Assembly: GCF_001640805.2 (NCBI RefSeq)
Contig: NC_066837.1
Span: 15,546,501 to 15,610,500, forward strand
Source of the DNA: Lates calcarifer
Taxonomy: Eukaryota > Chordata > Actinopteri > Centropomidae
DNA: 64,000 bases
Direction of reading: 5' to 3'
Part shown: positions 59,308 through 64,000 of the stretch, piece after piece
How the letters are laid out: every line of letters starts with the position of its first letter
How positions within the stretch are numbered: the first letter of the stretch is position 1
Position numbers and translations under genes: made by a program
The notes under the pieces: generated by a model
The model's database searches: none
Told to the model about the DNA's origin: nothing
The model's input: only the letters and a program-made list of their open reading frames with translations

Positions 59308-62191
59308 ACGCACGCACGCAGGAGGTTGGGTTTGATCGTTGTCAGTGAGCAAGTGCATGCTACCGTGTGTGCACAAGTGTGTATTTTTGTGTGCATTGGG
59401 GGGGTGGTGGTGGTAATGCATCATGAGCTTGAGCCTGTGTGTGTGTGTGTGTGTGTGTGCCTGCGTGCCTGCGTGTGTGCGTGCGCATACCTGTGTACAT
59501 GAGCCTGTGTGTCATAAGGGCTGTGGCCTGGGTGGTGATAGAGAAAGGGGTGACTGAACAGAATGGATAACAAGGAAGAGTAGAAAAAGAAAGAATCAGA
59601 GCTATAACAAAACCCTTACATGCTGCTTATTTTATCTGCTTTTATTGTGCTACAGTTTTTTTTTTTTATTTGTGATCATATCGATATTATAAATAAATGA
59701 TTAAATAAATAATTTAAAATGTGTTCATATTTTTTGGGATTGAAGAACTGCGTGGGCTTGTTTATCTCCGCATGAGGAAAGTAACTTTACCGACACTCTA
59801 CGTTCTTGCAGACCCTCTGGACATGTTAACATACTTATTGCTAATCAATAAAGCTTCTGTCCCACAATATCTGCATCAAAGGAGTATTAATCTCTCTTTC
59901 TCTCTCATTCATAACCATACAGCACACAGACGTGTACAAACCCAAGGGAATATACAAATCTACATACTGACGCACACACTCAGATACAGGCGCACACATA
60001 TGAATATTCATGTGCAGACAAACATATAAAATGATGTCTCGCATGATGCATAGATTTTCTTTCCCTGATAAAATTGAAAGGCGAGGTGGTAAGAGTGCTC
60101 TGTCACCACTTGCACAATACCAATAATATCTGTGAGTCTTTTACTTGGGCTCTTATGTCTTGGGAGGATTATGAGCCTAAATGTTTGCACCTGCCTGTTG
60201 TTACTGTAATTCTTAGGTTTTTGCAAGAGCTTAACACAGTTGTGCTTTTTATCTCATTGTAAGGAAAACAATACAGGGGACAATTCTCTCAGCACTAAAC
60301 AATAATGCATCATGTTCCCAAGGAGTACGCCACACAACATTTTCCACTTCAGGTCTGTCTTCCTCTGTATCTACAAAAGCCATGGTAACAACGTTGCCAT
60401 GACCACGTGAAAACCGCTGGCAACAGACTACATATTGGCAAGGTAATGTCACAAAATTATGCTAAAGAGTCCTTTCTGAGAACACAGTGGGACTGATGAT
60501 TTAAAATGTCACTTTTGTGACTTTGTTTAGGCAGAAACATGTAAAAACCCTGAGCACACTTCCACATCCACTCACAAAAACATATGCACAAACACACAAC
60601 ACACAACACACCCTGACAGACCGTCTGCTCATAAGTAGGGATGAATTATAGATTATGTTCCCACTCAGAGCTTGTGCCTCTGCCAGACAGAGTTTCGGGC
60701 TAAAATGCTGAGACACTGAGTTTCAGTGTCTCATCTCGGTCAAAAGTGAGGGAAAAAATAAGTCACAGATGACACATAGATTGACAGACTGACAGTTAAA
60801 CATTTACCCTGGAACTTCTGTATTTTTGGGTAAAGTTGGTTCTCTAACTAACTAAATGAGAACATATGGAAATATTAATATTTTCCTGAGTTTGAGAGCA
60901 ACTCTAAAAGTAGTCATATTTGTTTAACACATCTCACATATTGTAACATATAGTGTATTGAAGATATACAATACATTGCTGTATAGCTCTTTGTCTGTGA
61001 CGCATGCCTTGGTGAATACAAGTGATGAAAATAGCCAGCCAATAGGTTTCTCAGCCCCCAGGTATTCTCCATCTTGTGAGCTTTCAGGTATTAAAATATA
61101 CATTAGAGACATTTGAGAGTTCAAACTAGAGATTTTGTTTTACACATTTATTGTGACTTAATAAAACATCTCCATAAAGCAGAGTCATTTCTTTTTTATG
61201 TTTACTTTTCTTTGTAGCCAACAGATTTTGGCAGAGTTTCGAAGGTTCAGCTTTCAACTGGGCTCTTTGACCATAAATTTGGAGCAGGTGCTTCAAGTGG
61301 TCTGGCGTCATATTATTTAGAGTTGGAGGATTTGTTTTTGACCTGTGCACATTTTACCTTTGTCACTTTACTTTATACTCTCTCACTGATAAAAATCAAA
61401 GAAATGTGTATACTTCCACCTGGAGAAAGTCGGCTATATTGTCATTTCTCATCTTAACAAGATCAGTGTCAGAGGACATGTCTAACTGTTACACTTACAA
61501 ATGACTGCATGAGGGTGGGTTTTAACTTTTGGATTATTCAGCTTTGATCCATCTATTACAGAACCCCGGGGAGGATAATTATGTTTACTGCTGAATCTAA
61601 CACTGTTAGTAAATTATTTGCTAAAGTGATCTTTATGAGGAAAACTAATAAATGCAGTGGAATGTTCTTGCTGAATATATTTTTCTGTGAAAACCTTTGT
61701 CCTCGTCCGTGAATTATTATACTGCGTAGTCTGGTACTTTTTAATTAAACTCCACCATCCTTATCCAAATGCCTTTCTCCTTAAGGGCATTGTATTTGTT
61801 TTGAATAAACCCTTGTTCTCCATCGCTTGGTGTAATTTCTTAGTCATACAGTTATTTGTCTAATAGGAGGGAAAGGGTCCTTCAACCTCTTCCAGGACAT
61901 CATTAACTTCTGCTGCAGAAGGAGAGGGGGGAACTGTGTTACGTTATAGGTGATAGTTAGCTGGAGACATTTCGGTATTAAATATTAAAATATACATTTA
62001 TTTAAACACATAATTTAGAAATGATATTAAAAAACTGTCTCTTTCTCGTAGAACATCAGGATAAATCCCAAATGGATCATAAAACAAGTGGCAAGGATAA
62101 AAGAGTACACAGAGATAAAACGGAATTGCTAACAGAAACAGACAATAAAGGTTATTACTTATCAAATCACTATATATATTTATATAAACAT

Positions 62192-62219
62192 TATATATAT
62201 ATATATATATATATATATA
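62192..62219. repeat. (TA)n microsatellite
   Basis: About 14 TA units, with a similar shorter run just before it. Confidence 0.9.
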
Positions 62220-62579
62220 GCTGGATTGTATTTTCTCAACACAACAGCCATATTTTGTCACTGATACTCTTATCCACCATAAAAATGGGCTACACAAACA
62301 GCTTTCACTGCATTTGGGAGTCTTCAGTGATTTCAATGACACATAAGGACAATAATGTAGTAGATACAGTAGCTCCCTTTTTGCTTCTTGTAGAAAAGGG
62401 AGAATGACTCACAGAAACCAGAGGGGGTCACATGATAGCAGCCTAATATGATCTTTGTCTCTATTTTCTAGCAGCTGAGAGAGAACTACTGATGAAAACA
62501 AAGAACTCGTGTAATGGTAACTTAATAATGCTCCCTCCCTCCTCCTGTGCCTGTCTCTGTACAGTACCTCTCCCTATAC

Positions 62580-62615
<36 letters not shown>

Positions 62616-64000
62616 GTGTGTGTCTCTAAGCTGCTGACTCTGCAGAGCTTTACATTGACCAAAGTTCTAATTATAGACCACACGTGAACATGTTTGAATG
62701 GTCTGTGATTGTGTGTGTGTCCTATCCAGGGTACATTTCTCCTCCCTGGAGAGTTTAAAAACATGGCATGTCTGTGTGTGAGACATCCATGCACATGCAG
62801 GCTTTGTGTGTATGCAGCTTAGTGTGTGATGCACACTTTCTTCTTCGCCTTTTTAATGTATGTGTATATTGTCAGCATCCGGCTGCTTCTGTGCATGCAT
62901 CTCTGCGGATCGGTGTGAGTCACTATGGGACCAGAGCATTTTATTTATTTATTTTTTTGCTAATCCCTGTCTCCGGCCAAAAATACAAGACCGCATCATC
63001 TTTGTCCAAGGGACTTTTTGGGAAGAAAGGAGGAAAGGAGGAGGAAAGGGGAAAGAAAGAGAAGGGGGAGGACAGCATGTAAGGGGAGTGAAGAGGGATG
63101 GAAAGAGTCTTAAAGGAAACGGGTGGAAGGAGGAGAGAGGGGAGGAAGAGGGACTCTAGGGGGTCATTTAGCTGAAGGCAGAGGGAGAGGTGAGAAAAAA
63201 GCGCAAAGAGAGGGAGTGACTCACACAGAGGGAGGAGAGTGGGAAGGAGGAGAGGAGGTAGCAGCACTAGGGGACACAAGGAGAGCAGCAGAAGTGCTCA
63301 GGCTGGGCTGTGCTTGATACAGACTAGTTTGTACAAAGTGTCTTCTGAATATGTCCAAAGGGCAAAGTGTTAATGTAGCTTTTCTAAATGGTCCCACTTG
63401 AAGCCTGCTGTCACAGAGCGAGGCCAGATGCAGTAATCATTTGAATAAGGATAACAGTGCAAAGGCATTCATTGTGTTGCATTTTAGTACATGAAGGGTG
63501 AAGAAGGAAGAAAAGAAAGCTTTAGAAAGAAGTTCAAATTGCATATTTTCTCACCTCCTCCACACACCCGGCCAGTTGCTGTGTGAAGTGGACATTTTCG
63601 TCAGATTATCTGTTTTGGAAAGTTACAACACAGACCCTCCAATCGTGATGTCAGTTTCAGAGGGGACTGGACTTTGTTTGAAGTGTAGTGACACCTTTAA
63701 ACTGTCACAACTACTCCCTCCAAATCGTGTGTCAGGTGGTCGCTCCTTCCACACCTTTCTGATGTCTGATAGAAGGGGGGGTCTGCGTCTGACCATTTCT
63801 GTTACTTTCCAAAACTGATGATCCTAGCAGTTCTTAAGAACTAGTTCTGAGAGACCATAAATGGACCCATACTGGGTGTTCGGACTGAATGCGAGGCAAA
63901 TTTTCGAGCCGGTGTGATTCCATGTGAAGTCAATGTAAAGATGCAAATTGAGTCAAGTGTGCATAGTTAGAAAATGTTTCAACTCTTCTTCAGTGGCTTA

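Larger units (their letters stand above)
53605..64000. other. Intergenic, microsatellite-rich, no gene recognised
   Basis: Contains CA/TG arrays at about 54725-54750, 57144-57180, 58575-58596, 59045-59063, 59119-59142, 59277-59306, 59439-59459 and 62579-62606, a TA array at 62192-62219, pyrimidine-rich DNA at about 56960-57010 and 57290-57600, and purine-rich DNA at 63030-63270. Open frames here are mostly products of these repeats. No splice-supported coding unit was found. Confidence 0.6.

Noticed and set aside
1..64000. CRISPR arrays, rRNA, tRNA, bacterial mobile elements or gene clusters
   Set aside because: Repeats here are simple eukaryotic microsatellites or dispersed fish elements. 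No spaced direct repeats, no tRNA box pairs that convinced me, and no operon-like gene spacing.

Overview
The window is vertebrate genomic DNA, almost certainly from a teleost and probably a percomorph. The evidence is the intron-rich gene, the very dense CA/TG and CT/GA microsatellites, several interspersed repeats that I recognise as common in percomorph genomes, and decayed fish-type non-LTR retrotransposons. There are no bacterial-style operons, rRNA or tRNA genes or CRISPR arrays.

One protein-coding gene can be supported. It is a delta-1 protocadherin on the minus strand, best identified as protocadherin-1 (pcdh1; whether this is the a or b teleost copy cannot be told from sequence alone). 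Running from high to low coordinates it has a probable noncoding first exon ending at 41300, then a coding exon at 39120-40899 (ATG at 40541-40543; signal peptide and cadherin repeats 1 to part of 4). Exon 36273-37452 carries the rest of repeat 4 to repeat 7. Exon 30202-30985 carries the juxtamembrane stretch, the membrane segment and the first half of the tail. Exon 5570-5771 carries the PP1-docking RRVTF and the next conserved block, and exon 3289-3827 carries the last conserved block and a C-terminus ending EVYL. Every internal boundary is a GT-AG junction with matching phase. The product would be about 1375 residues if one extra base in exon 30202-30985 is discounted. Read literally, that base shifts the frame just before the conserved tail motifs.

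Introns make up most of 3.8-41.3 kb; the one between the membrane exon and the RRVTF exon is about 24.4 kb. They hold microsatellites, polypyrimidine/polypurine tracts and several interspersed repeats. A CT/GA-rich, moderately CpG-containing region at about 41.3-42.9 kb is the likely promoter side of pcdh1.

The right third (about 43-64 kb) looks intergenic. It contains a 5'-truncated L1/Tx1-like ORF2 tail (minus strand, about 44.5-45.2 kb), a decayed Rex1/CR1-like reverse transcriptase fragment (plus strand, about 45.8-46.4 kb), and an isolated promoter-like island with CCAAT boxes and a strong splice donor near 49.2-49.7 kb. No convincing second protein-coding gene was found. I saw no new enzymatic or defence system. 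The points most worth a second look are the tail frameshift, two lineage-type insertions in cadherin repeats 2 and 6, a possible cassette exon inside a polypurine/polypyrimidine block, the upstream ORFs in the 5' leader, and the 49 kb island.
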